8,034 nt of DNA from CBDULX01 sp965368175 (GTDB lineage Bacteria > Pseudomonadota > Gammaproteobacteria > SZUA-229). The first letter of the stretch is position 1. Each line of letters begins with the position of its first letter. The stretch lies in assembly GCA_965368175.1 (NCBI GenBank), contig CBDULX010000143.1, forward strand, positions 1-8,034, read 5' to 3'. Of the stretch, positions 1-5,299 are shown one piece after another. The position numbers were made by a program, and so were the translations under genes. The notes below the pieces were generated by a model. The model ran no database searches. It was not told the DNA's origin and saw only the letters and a program-made list of their open reading frames with translations.

Positions 1-1
1 A

Positions 2-352
2 ATCCTTGTTGTTGATGATGAAACCAGCCTATTAGAGCTCACCTGTCAGATACTAAGTGAGCATGGTTATCATACTTTCAGTGCGAACAGCGCCGAAGCT
101 GCCCTGCAGGTCCTTAAACAACAGCCTGTTGATCTGTTGATATCTGATGTCATTATGCCAGGCGTCGATGGCTATCAACTGGCCGAAATAGTAACTGAGC
201 ATTATCCAGATATTAAAATTCAGATGGTTAGCGGCTACACGGATGATAGAAGCAATAACATCTCTGATAACAAATTTGGTAAAGAACTGCTGCATAAACC
301 CTTTACTACTGATGAGCTCCTGATAAGAGTAAGAGGTATACTGGATGCCTGA
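2..352 (+). CDS. C-terminal receiver (REC) domain of a response regulator or hybrid histidine kinase, 5'-truncated
   Basis: The frame is open from the left edge and ends at TGA 350-352, giving 116 visible residues. They cover almost a whole CheY-like receiver domain. The acidic pocket is in VVDDE (visible residues 3-7), the phospho-acceptor Asp is residue 49 in LISDVIMPG, the switch Ser is residue 77 in MVSGY, and the conserved Lys is residue 99 in HKPF. All residues needed for phosphorylation are therefore present. The protein ends a few residues after the domain, so there is no DNA-binding output domain behind it. The receiver is therefore either the C-terminal module of a hybrid sensor kinase or a stand-alone regulator. 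The 'DVIMPGVDGYQLAE...VSGY' wording resembles receivers fused behind PAS/HisKA/HATPase kinases, so I favour a hybrid kinase, but the N-terminal part is outside the window. An ATG at 137 lies inside the domain and would remove the acidic pocket, so it is not the start. The gene converges on the sulfurtransferase gene. Confidence 0.9.
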   Translation: MLVVDDETSLLELTCQILSEHGYHTFSANSAEAALQVLKQQPVDLLISDVIMPGVDGYQLAEIVTEHYPDIKIQMVSGYTDDRSNNISDNKFGKELLHKPFTTDELLIRVRGILDA

Positions 353-440
353 CAGATTTACATTATTTTAATGCCGTGCCCCCCATATCATTAAAGAAAA
401 CTGTTCGCTAGAACCCTTTTGTTCTGTTCTAAAAATAAAT

Positions 441-1289
441 TTATTTCGATGCACCGACTACCATCGGATTAGCAGGATCGGCCGCCCATTCCTGTAGTGA
501 GGCGGTGTAGACCGCGACATTGGTGAAACCGAGTCGGATCATGACAAAGGCATCGGTTGAGGCTACTATGCCACCGCCACAATAAGTAATGACGCGAGCA
601 TTGCGATCGATGTTATGCATGGAGGCCAGTTCATCACTGGAACGAAAGGAGCCGGTTTTATCGAGTAGCTTGAGTCCGTCGATATTCAGTGCACCGGGAA
701 TATGACCAGGGCGGGCATAGATGCTCATGTCACCACGGTAAAACTCCTCAGGCAGGGTATCGATGAGGTGAACATCCTCATCATCGATACCCGCCAGCAC
801 TTCGTCTCGATCTGCGATCAGTTCCGGCCGGGGCCTGGGAGTTAAAAGTTTTTCTGGCCGGTTAACGGGTTCCAGAGACAGTTCATGACCTGAAGCGGTC
901 CAGGCCGCAAGGCCACCATCAAGAATAGCCGCATTGTCGAAGCCAACCCAGCGTAGCATCCACCAGACCCGGGCCGCCCAGCCAGTATAATTGGTATCGT
1001 ATAGCACAACGCGGGAATCATCTCCGACTCCCAGTGCTCCCATCTCGTTACAGAATTGCTCAGCTGTGGGTAAGGCAAACTCGATCGGCTGGCTGGTATC
1101 AGATAGATCAACCATTAGATCGGCAAACCCGGCTTTGGGGATATGGCCTAGTTCATAATCAGGTCGACCACTAACATTACGAAAACCACGCTCTGCATCC
1201 GGCATGGTGACAACGGTACAGTCCAGCAGCACCAGATCTGGCTCATCGAGGTGCTGGCTCAGCCACTCAGCGGTTACTAGTGTGTCCAT
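441..1289 (-). CDS. Two-domain rhodanese-type sulfurtransferase (thiosulfate/3-mercaptopyruvate sulfurtransferase family)
   Basis: The 282-residue protein has the usual length of SseA-like tandem-rhodanese enzymes. These move sulfane sulfur from thiosulfate or 3-mercaptopyruvate to an acceptor such as cyanide or a thiol. The N-terminal rhodanese domain (about 5-130) shows the RPDYELGHIP motif and ends in LDGGLAAW. It carries Asp98 (YDTNYTGWAAR) at the usual non-catalytic position. The C-terminal domain (about 155-275) has YARPGHIPGALNID and the catalytic Cys237 in the loop CGGGIVAS. That loop differs from the CGSGVT of classical mercaptopyruvate enzymes and the CRKGVT of rhodaneses, so substrate preference is open. 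No signal peptide is seen, so it should be cytoplasmic. There are two adjacent ATGs, at 1292 and 1289. GAGGAG lies 2 nt from the first and 5 nt from the second, so I chose the second. The gene appears monocistronic, with 101-104 bp to the SIMPL gene behind it. Family assignment is firm; substrate is not. Confidence 0.93.
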   Translation of the reverse strand: MDTLVTAEWLSQHLDEPDLVLLDCTVVTMPDAERGFRNVSGRPDYELGHIPKAGFADLMVDLSDTSQPIEFALPTAEQFCNEMGALGVGDDSRVVLYDTNYTGWAARVWWMLRWVGFDNAAILDGGLAAWTASGHELSLEPVNRPEKLLTPRPRPELIADRDEVLAGIDDEDVHLIDTLPEEFYRGDMSIYARPGHIPGALNIDGLKLLDKTGSFRSSDELASMHNIDRNARVITYCGGGIVASTDAFVMIRLGFTNVAVYTASLQEWAADPANPMVVGASK

Positions 1290-1303
1290 CATTACTCCTC
1301 TGT

Positions 1304-1317
1304 GAGACTATGGTCTC
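1304..1317 (-). promoter_or_regulatory. Short hairpin next to the Shine-Dalgarno of the sulfurtransferase gene
   Basis: The + strand reads GAGAC-TATG-GTCTC, a perfect 5-bp stem with a 4-nt loop. In the minus-strand transcript it ends three bases before the GAGGAG Shine-Dalgarno. It might influence access of ribosomes to that site or be the remains of an operator half-site pair. The stem is short and could be chance. The rest of the 101-bp spacer (1293-1393) shows no convincing promoter pair or terminator to me. Confidence 0.25.
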
Positions 1318-1393
1318 TAATTAAAAAATATCCGATAAACTGAGGGGGCTTCCTACTGATTTCCCTTACTGCAACTCAAATAGCGGCACCAGG

Positions 1394-2092
1394 TCATTCC
1401 AGCTCTATATATCCATTCACCATTACACTTACCGTCTGTTCCCCTGCAGAAATTGCCGGTTCACTTTCCATCTTACTCATTGACATGGCTCGCATAGGAT
1501 ATTGCGGGGGGATATCTCTAGTTGCAGAAGTGGATATGTCGATATTGACTATCTTATAATTTTTACGGCCCAGTTTTTTAACCACCTGCTTTGCACGTTT
1601 TTCAAAGGCTTCCAGTGCTGTGTCGATGAGTTTTTCATCCTGCTGGTTTTTTCTGCTGGGTGAAACCGTAAACTGCATAGATTGCAACGCCAGTTCATTC
1701 TGCAGTTTGCCCAGTACCTCACTCATTATGGTCATGTCCTGGCTTTCCAGACGCAAACTCTGGCTCACTCGCCAGGCTTTTATTTTATTATTGCTGTAAA
1801 CCGGGTTACTGGTATACATGTTTGTCTGGTGTTTTATTTCGGGGTGTTTTTTTACCAGCTCCAGTCCGCGGCGAATTCGTTTGTTAACGGTATCTGAAAG
1901 TTCAGTAACATCACTACCCTCTTCAAGAGTATATACAGTTGCTACCATAGTATCGTTTTCGAGCTGCTCAGTAGCCGTTGCGCTTAGATGGATACGGTCA
2001 TAATGGGTTTCAATATCATGCGCCCAGACATTATTGATGAAAAGACCTGAAAACAACAATAAAGCATTACATATAGGTGTTAGTTTAATCAT
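1394..2092 (-). CDS. Secreted SIMPL-domain (DUF541) protein
   Basis: With the chosen start the product is 232 residues, the usual size of SIMPL/DUF541 proteins. Residues 1-24 form a signal peptide: Lys3, a hydrophobic core LLLFSGLFI and a V-W-A cleavage site before HD. The mature protein should be periplasmic or secreted. Family features are the opening IHLSATATEQLENDTM strand and helix, a central NPVYSNN...WRVSQSL segment, a Lys/Arg-rich helix around 165-185, and a C-terminal V-M-V-N-G-Y-I-E-L strand. Members have been linked to stress tolerance or surface proteins, but the biochemical role is generally unknown, so I give no function. The frame is open back to an ATG at 2185, but that adds 31 residues before the signal peptide and has no Shine-Dalgarno. 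A GAGAG lies 6 nt before the ATG at 2092 and 3 nt before the one at 2095. The gene seems monocistronic. Confidence 0.82.
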   Translation of the reverse strand: MIKLTPICNALLLFSGLFINNVWAHDIETHYDRIHLSATATEQLENDTMVATVYTLEEGSDVTELSDTVNKRIRRGLELVKKHPEIKHQTNMYTSNPVYSNNKIKAWRVSQSLRLESQDMTIMSEVLGKLQNELALQSMQFTVSPSRKNQQDEKLIDTALEAFEKRAKQVVKKLGRKNYKIVNIDISTSATRDIPPQYPMRAMSMSKMESEPAISAGEQTVSVMVNGYIELE

Positions 2093-2175
2093 CATCGGCT
2101 CTCTGGAAGGCACATCAAAGGGTAGCAAGAAGCTGCTTAAAACAGTCATTTTATCACTGAAAATTGTTTTTAACA

Positions 2176-2201
2176 TTGTATTCATACAAAATACAAGTAT
2201 T
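2176..2201. repeat. Two adjacent small inverted repeats upstream of the SIMPL gene
   Basis: TTGTAT-TC-ATACAA (2176-2189) is followed directly by AATAC-AA-GTATT (2190-2201). Both are perfect two-fold symmetric units with 2-base centres. They lie about 85-110 bases before the preferred ATG of the SIMPL gene, where an operator would be expected. The region is AT-rich, so chance symmetry is quite possible, and no regulator family can be named from it. Confidence 0.3.
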
Positions 2202-2260
2202 AGATTAGTAATTCAATAACTTGTGCTACTCCGGTACTCTCACTTTAATATTCGCAGGGC

Positions 2261-2272
2261 CAGGGCATGAGA
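2261..2272 (+). repeat. Left arm of a 12-bp perfect inverted repeat (CAGGGCATGAGA)
   Basis: CAGGGCATGAGA here matches the reverse complement of TCTCATGCCCTG at 2468-2479 without a mismatch. The arms are 195 bases apart and enclose the small reading frame at 2286-2438. A second CAGGGC stands directly beside this arm at 2255-2260, forming a tandem hexamer. I see no clear target-site duplication outside the arms. Confidence 0.55.
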
Positions 2273-2285
2273 CGTCACTGTTCTA

Positions 2286-2438
2286 TTACGCCAGGGAACC
2301 TCTGAACAATATTGCAATAATAACTGCCAGGATAAAGGAAACGCCTTTCCAGAGCAGTACTGGATCAGGTTCCATGAGTGGTGGATTCAGATATTGCCGA
2401 ATTTTGCGCTATAAAGTCGTTTCATTATTTACATTCAT
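2286..2438 (-). pseudogene. Small membrane-protein reading frame with an in-frame amber stop at codon 10
   Basis: On the minus strand AAGGA sits 6 nt before an ATG at 2438. The frame reads MNVNNETTL, then TAG (2409-2411), then 40 further codons to TAA (2286-2288). After the TAG come a basic stretch (RKIRQY), NPPLMEPDP, then LLWKGVSFILAVIIAILF, a typical single membrane span, followed by an Arg and a short tail. Read through, it would be a 50-residue single-span protein. Alternatively, translation could begin at the inner ATG (2375) to give a 29-residue membrane peptide, but that ATG has no visible Shine-Dalgarno. I do not recognise a family. The simplest reading is a small gene inactivated by a nonsense mutation. 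An assembly error, or suppression of the amber codon, is also possible. It lies 79 bases downstream of phzF on the same strand and could share its transcript. Confidence is that something protein-like is here, not that it is functional. Confidence 0.4.
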
Positions 2439-2467
2439 TTACTTTCCTTTTTATTTTAAGGAATATA

Positions 2468-2479
2468 TCTCATGCCCTG
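2468..2479 (+). repeat. Right arm of the 12-bp perfect inverted repeat (TCTCATGCCCTG)
   Basis: This pairs exactly with 2261-2272. On the minus strand it lies 18 bases upstream of the AAGGA Shine-Dalgarno (2445-2449) of the interrupted small frame, so a transcript of that frame would carry both arms and could close into a panhandle. Confidence 0.55.
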
Positions 2480-2517
2480 ATATTGTATTTCTACGTCAAC
2501 GCTTTTAACAGTAGAGC

Positions 2518-3297
2518 CTAAATAAAAATATTTCCTTTCATATATAAGGCCGCGTTGCCGGTAATCATCACCCGTTCACCTTTCAGCACACAACCCAGTT
2601 CTCCGCCCCTGGCCGATAATTGCGCTGCCTTAAGTTCATTATTAGACAACACCTCTGCCCAGTAAGGCATCAGTTGCGTATAGGCAGAACCGGTGACCGG
2701 GTCTTCATCGATGCCGTACTTTGGTGCAAAGCAACGACATACAAAATCATAGTTGTTCGATTTCGCTGTGACAATAACCCCCCGTAAATCCAGCTGTTTA
2801 AGTTTTGACAAATCCACTGTCAGTTCCTGTATCGCCCGTTCATCCTCGAATAACAGAATATAGTCTTCTGATTTCAAACAGCCCAGTATAGGTTGATTAA
2901 AGGCGGACTTTAGTGGTTCAGGGATTGCGCAAGGTTCAGCCGGCTGGGATGGGAAATCCATCGTATAGGCATCGCCATTACGGCTAACGGTTAATGGCCC
3001 ACTTTTTGAGTTAAATGTGATTGTATCGGCGGAATAATCCATATAGTTAAACATTACGAACGCGGATGCCAGGGTGGCATGACCGCATAAGTCAACTTCA
3101 GCCAGCGGCGTAAACCAGCGAATTGAATGAACATTTTTATCTTTTACAATATAGGCAGTTTCAGACAGATTATTTTCCTGGGCTATGGCCTGCAACTGTT
3201 CATTACTTAACCAGCTTTCAAGAGGAATGACAGCGGCGGGATTGCCTTTGAATACCTGATGGGTAAATGCATCAACCTGGTATATATCCAGTTTCAT
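2518..3297 (-). CDS. PhzF-family isomerase (phenazine-biosynthesis-like protein)
   Basis: The 259-residue protein has the two-lobed PhzF/diaminopimelate-epimerase-type fold by sequence. It opens with IYQVDAFT...FKGNPAAV, followed by the catalytic Glu46 in NNLSETAYI. CGHATLASA (His73) and DEDPVTGSA (Asp199) complete the set matching the Glu/His/Asp active site known for PhzF. In phenazine producers PhzF isomerises a dihydro-hydroxyanthranilate. No other phenazine gene is in the window, and most family members act on unknown substrates, so the true reaction is undefined. It should be a soluble cytoplasmic homodimer. AAAGGAG lies 6 nt before the ATG at 3297 and decides the start; a frame extension to 3405 adds 36 residues outside the family's N-terminus and is rejected. 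The minus-strand TATAAA at 3370-3375 may be a -10 box, but I find no good -35 partner. Stop is TAG. Confidence 0.93.
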   Translation of the reverse strand: MKLDIYQVDAFTHQVFKGNPAAVIPLESWLSNEQLQAIAQENNLSETAYIVKDKNVHSIRWFTPLAEVDLCGHATLASAFVMFNYMDYSADTITFNSKSGPLTVSRNGDAYTMDFPSQPAEPCAIPEPLKSAFNQPILGCLKSEDYILLFEDERAIQELTVDLSKLKQLDLRGVIVTAKSNNYDFVCRCFAPKYGIDEDPVTGSAYTQLMPYWAEVLSNNELKAAQLSARGGELGCVLKGERVMITGNAALYMKGNIFI

Positions 3298-3417
3298 GGG
3301 GGGCTCCTTTTTTAAAGAGTATGCCATGAGTTTTGTTTTTAAAAAAGTAGTCTGGAGAAGATGACAGATTTTATAGCTTCTATTAGCCATAAGCAGACTG
3401 ATCAAAAAATTTAAACA

Positions 3418-3512
3418 TTTGCCACAGAGTCACAAAGCGCACAGAGAAAACAGTCATGATTGTATAAGGGCGTACTTATAAAACTCTGTGTTCTCTGTGC
3501 CTCTGTGGCAAA
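3418..3512. repeat. 95-bp CACAGAG palindromic repetitive element
   Basis: The left arm (3418-3446) and right arm (3484-3512) are inverted copies matching at 25 of 29 positions, starting with 12 perfect bases, TTTGCCACAGAG. Each arm has three heptamers: CACAGAG at 3423, CACAAAG at 3431 and CACAGAG at 3440 on the left; CTCTGTG at 3484, 3493 and 3501 on the right. The 8- and 9-base steps are mirrored exactly. The 37-base centre holds its own hairpin, TATAAG-GGCGTA-CTTATA (3463-3480). A short T-run follows the stem on each strand (3515-3519 on +; 3405-3410 read on -), so it could act as a two-way terminator or RNA-end protector. I recall similar CACAGAG palindromes as dispersed intergenic repeats in varied bacteria, but cannot check that here. 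No protein is encoded. Confidence 0.8.
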
Positions 3513-3559
3513 GTTTTTGATTTCAAGATAGCGCACAGGGTGTTTGGAGGCACTTTGCC
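3507..3559. repeat. 8-bp inverted pair overlapping the right arm of the palindrome
   Basis: GGCAAAGT (3507-3514) pairs with ACTTTGCC (3552-3559) across 37 bases. The first arm overlaps the outer end of the CACAGAG palindrome, so pairing here would compete with the large stem. Between the arms lies AGCGCACAG, a direct copy of nine bases in the left arm of the palindrome. This may be a decayed second copy or an extension of the element. Confidence 0.35.
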
Positions 3560-3596
3560 CAGACCTGAATTATTAGTTTAAGTCAAAAGCAATTTA

Positions 3597-3632
3597 TAAT
3601 CTGTCAGATCGGGTTTGAACAACTACAGATTA
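3597..3632 (-). terminator. Possible hairpin terminator after ubiT
   Basis: TAATCTGT (3597-3604) and ACAGATTA (3625-3632) form a perfect 8-bp stem with a 20-base loop, starting one base after the ubiT stop codon. The stem is AT-rich and the downstream minus-strand sequence has only a short TTTT, so it is a weak candidate for intrinsic termination. The larger CACAGAG palindrome further on may do the job instead. Confidence 0.35.
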
Positions 3633-3633
3633 G

Positions 3634-4110
3634 TTAACCGATGCGTTCGGCAAATCGACTGGCTTTATCACTAAGCTGGTGTAAATATTTCCATCGATCC
3701 GTAACATCCAGCCCATCCAGGAAATTTTTCACATAGAGACCCAGCTCCGTATCGCCATTGAGCTTGAGTCGACGATTAAAAAACAGAGTATCCGGATCTT
3801 CTCTTCGGCTGGCGAGTAATAAAAAATCGTAAACGCTACCTTCGATGGTTAAATCCGTTTCCTTAGAACTGGTACTGACAATTTTTTGATCCACAAGACT
3901 GAAACTAATTCTAATTCCGGCATCTTTTATATGAATTGTAATCTGTCTGGCTTCGAGAAAATCGAGTTCATTATCCTGTAATTCCTGACTGAACAGACGG
4001 TTCAGACTGGTAACAAACACTCGATTGTACATCCATGATGGCGTCAGCCGAATGGGTAAGCTGAGGATACCGGGCAATGAAGGATTATTTTTACTGAGCA
4101 CATTATTCAT
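3634..4110 (-). CDS. ubiT: SCP2-domain ubiquinone accessory factor UbiT (YhbT-like)
   Basis: UbiT is a lipid-binding SCP2-domain protein needed, with the UbiU/UbiV hydroxylases, for oxygen-independent ubiquinone synthesis in E. coli. The 158-residue product has the characteristic order: LSLPIRLTP near the N-terminus, DFLEAR around 50-55, an SCP2 beta-sheet, and the signature REDPDTLFFNRRLKLNGDTE followed by LGLYVKNFLDGLD (about 103-135). That signature is very close to E. coli YhbT. The start is uncertain. The ATG at 4110 gives an N-terminus close to the E. coli length but has no clear Shine-Dalgarno. A TTG at 4158 adds 16 residues and overlaps the SirB2 stop as TTGA, which would suit translational coupling. 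ubiU and ubiV are not in the window. It is the last gene of the cluster. Confidence 0.87.
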   Translation of the reverse strand: MNNVLSKNNPSLPGILSLPIRLTPSWMYNRVFVTSLNRLFSQELQDNELDFLEARQITIHIKDAGIRISFSLVDQKIVSTSSKETDLTIEGSVYDFLLLASRREDPDTLFFNRRLKLNGDTELGLYVKNFLDGLDVTDRWKYLHQLSDKASRFAERIG

Positions 4111-4154
4111 AGCATGAACGATACAGATACCGTAATTCAGAACATTAACCTGGA

Positions 4155-4547
4155 TCAAAAATACTGCATTATTCCACTACTGGATCTGGTTATAGCAACG
4201 ACCACAATATTCAGGTAGACCATGACCGCCAGAACCCAGGCGCTGATCCTTATCCTGCGGGTTCTACCCCATCGCAGAGCCACCATCCCCAGCAGGATAT
4301 ACAGCAACAGTAACAGCACCTTGGTGGTTAACCAGTGCTGGACAAACGGATATTGCGCACTCTGGTACACCAGGATTAATGCAGAAATCAGCAATAATGT
4401 ATCCACCACATGGGGCAGACGTTTTACCCAGCGATGCTGCAACCATGCCGATGAACGAATCAGCCAGATTCCCCGTATCACAAACCCGGTGATGGAGAGT
4501 ACGGCACAGGTTATATGAATATTTTTAATGATCAGATATGTGTTCAT
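4155..4547 (-). CDS. SirB2-family integral membrane protein
   Basis: This 130-residue protein has four predicted membrane spans (about 8-30, 47-63, 74-92 and 102-120) separated by basic loops. Family marks are KNIHITCAVLSITGFVIRG (His11 and Arg25 in span 1), LPHVVDTLLL and WLTTKVLLLLLYILLGMVAL. The family is named after a Salmonella locus once linked to invasion-gene expression; the molecular function is not established, and it should not be read as a virulence factor here. Its ATG overlaps the permease stop as ATGA, so translation is probably coupled. At the other end its TGA overlaps a possible TTG start of ubiT. Co-occurrence with ubiT raises a possible link to quinone or membrane-lipid biology, which is inference. 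Confidence 0.88.
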   Translation of the reverse strand: MNTYLIIKNIHITCAVLSITGFVIRGIWLIRSSAWLQHRWVKRLPHVVDTLLLISALILVYQSAQYPFVQHWLTTKVLLLLLYILLGMVALRWGRTRRIRISAWVLAVMVYLNIVVVAITRSSSGIMQYF

Positions 4548-5290
4548 AAGGATTTGAAAATTAACACCATGCCGCTGAACAAAAGTAACACACTTATGAT
4601 GCGATTAAACTGCTGCGGCCTGATACTCAGGTGAATATGATTGCCGGCATACATACCCAGAAAAAGCACAGGCATTAACAGCAATACAAGAATCAGAACC
4701 TGTGAGGTATACATACCGGTTAATGCATAACCGGCTATCCTGATACCGCCATCAAATAAAAAGATCATGGCGATGGTTGCACGAAACTGGCTTTTATCCA
4801 GTTGTCGAAGTTTTAAATAAATAATATAAAACGGACCCCCAGTGCCAAACAGGGCACCAATCATTCCACCCAGAGCTCCGGCCGGTATTGCCCATGCCCG
4901 ACTCGCAGTGCTTAGTCTTGTGGGTATCAGTGAATAGAGTGCATAGACCATCACAAAGCCACCCAGGCATAAAGTCAATATGCGGGCGTCCAGATTTACC
5001 AGTAACCACAGAGCCAGCACTATCCCGAGCAATGAAAAAGGAAGCAAGGGTAAAAGATCGGGCCAGATTACCTGCTTTCGCAGAATGATGCTCTGCATCA
5101 CCGTGCCCCCATAACTCAGTAAACCCAATATAGGAACGATCACAACCAGGGGCAGGATAAATGCCAGCAATGGCACCGCGACCAGGCCGGACCCAAAACC
5201 GGACAGGCCTTTGATGATATAGGCGACAAAAATCACCAGAATTGCCAGCAGGATTTGTAAGACCGACAAATCAAACAATTCAGCCGACAT
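4544..5290 (-). CDS. TauE/SafE-family membrane permease (putative sulfite/organosulfonate exporter type)
   Basis: This 248-residue hydrophobic protein is of normal TauE/SafE (DUF81) length, with about eight membrane spans. The two family half-repeats are visible: KGLSGFGSGLVAVPLLAF at about 27-44, and GALGGMIGALFGTGGPFYII at about 138-157. Members export or import sulfur-containing anions such as sulfite or sulfoacetate, but many have unknown substrates, so only the transporter class is safe. It begins 9 nt after the mtnA stop with no clear Shine-Dalgarno and shares ATGA with the SirB2 gene, so it is embedded in the operon. Its position beside an enzyme of sulfur-compound metabolism is suggestive of a sulfur-anion or small-organic-acid role but not proof. 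Confidence 0.9.
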   Translation of the reverse strand: MSAELFDLSVLQILLAILVIFVAYIIKGLSGFGSGLVAVPLLAFILPLVVIVPILGLLSYGGTVMQSIILRKQVIWPDLLPLLPFSLLGIVLALWLLVNLDARILTLCLGGFVMVYALYSLIPTRLSTASRAWAIPAGALGGMIGALFGTGGPFYIIYLKLRQLDKSQFRATIAMIFLFDGGIRIAGYALTGMYTSQVLILVLLLMPVLFLGMYAGNHIHLSIRPQQFNRIISVLLLFSGMVLIFKSL

Positions 5291-5299
5291 GGCGATAAA

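Larger units (their letters stand above)
2093..2517. other. Gene-poor intergenic stretch between the SIMPL and PhzF genes
   Basis: About 425 bases lack a recognised intact gene. From left to right the stretch holds: the probable 5' leader of the SIMPL gene (2093-2175); two adjacent small inverted repeats (2176-2201); a tandem CAGGGC pair (2255-2266) whose second unit begins one arm of a 12-bp inverted repeat; an amber-interrupted small reading frame (2286-2438); and the other arm of the repeat (2468-2479). The right end is AT-rich and abuts the stop codon of the PhzF gene. I find no tRNA, no strong terminator with a T-run, and no well-spaced sigma-70 promoter. A TTGACG and a TACAAT occur on the minus strand around 2484-2499, but they are too close together to pair as a standard promoter. 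Confidence 0.7.
3298..3633. other. Intergenic stretch between ubiT and the PhzF gene, dominated by palindromic repeats
   Basis: These 336 bases contain no gene I can support. They hold the phzF leader (3298-3410), the CACAGAG palindrome (3418-3512), an 8-bp inverted pair (3507-3514 with 3552-3559), a 9-bp partial copy of the left arm (AGCGCACAG at 3530-3538, also at 3436-3444), and a hairpin directly behind the ubiT stop codon (3597-3632). Transcription of the right-hand cluster probably ends here, and the phzF promoter probably lies here. Confidence 0.7.

Noticed and set aside
353..440. Terminator between the converging receiver and sulfurtransferase genes
   Set aside because: Only a 5-bp AGAAC/GTTCT stem (410-425) and an AT palindrome are present; too weak to call, although a terminator would be expected here.
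2093..2185. N-terminal extension of the SIMPL protein to the ATG at 2185
   Set aside because: It would bury the signal peptide 31 residues inside the protein and has no Shine-Dalgarno; the ATG at 2092 fits signal peptide and family length.
2484..2499. Sigma-70 promoter (TTGACG and TACAAT) upstream of the interrupted small frame
   Set aside because: The two boxes are only about 7 bases apart and cannot form one promoter; no properly spaced partners for either were found.
2221..2508. A 95-codon plus-strand frame opening with TTG
   Set aside because: It has a TTG start without Shine-Dalgarno, no recognisable domain and mixed composition, and lies opposite the better-supported minus-strand small frame.
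2518..3297. Phenazine biosynthesis locus
   Set aside because: A PhzF homologue alone is common; no phzA/B/C/D/E/G genes are present in the window.
3298..3405. N-terminal extension of the PhzF protein
   Set aside because: The AAAGGAG spaced 6 nt from the ATG at 3297 and the family N-terminus (IYQVDAFT) place the start at 3297.
3418..3512. CACAGAG repeats as a CRISPR array
   Set aside because: Heptamers only 8-9 bases apart, in inverted arms, with no spacers and no cas genes; it is a palindrome, not an array.
4222..4518. A 98-codon plus-strand frame inside the SirB2 gene
   Set aside because: It is antisense to a clearly recognised membrane protein and shows no domain; the same applies to the other antisense frames at 53-295, 842-1111, 4888-5088 and 7691-7903.
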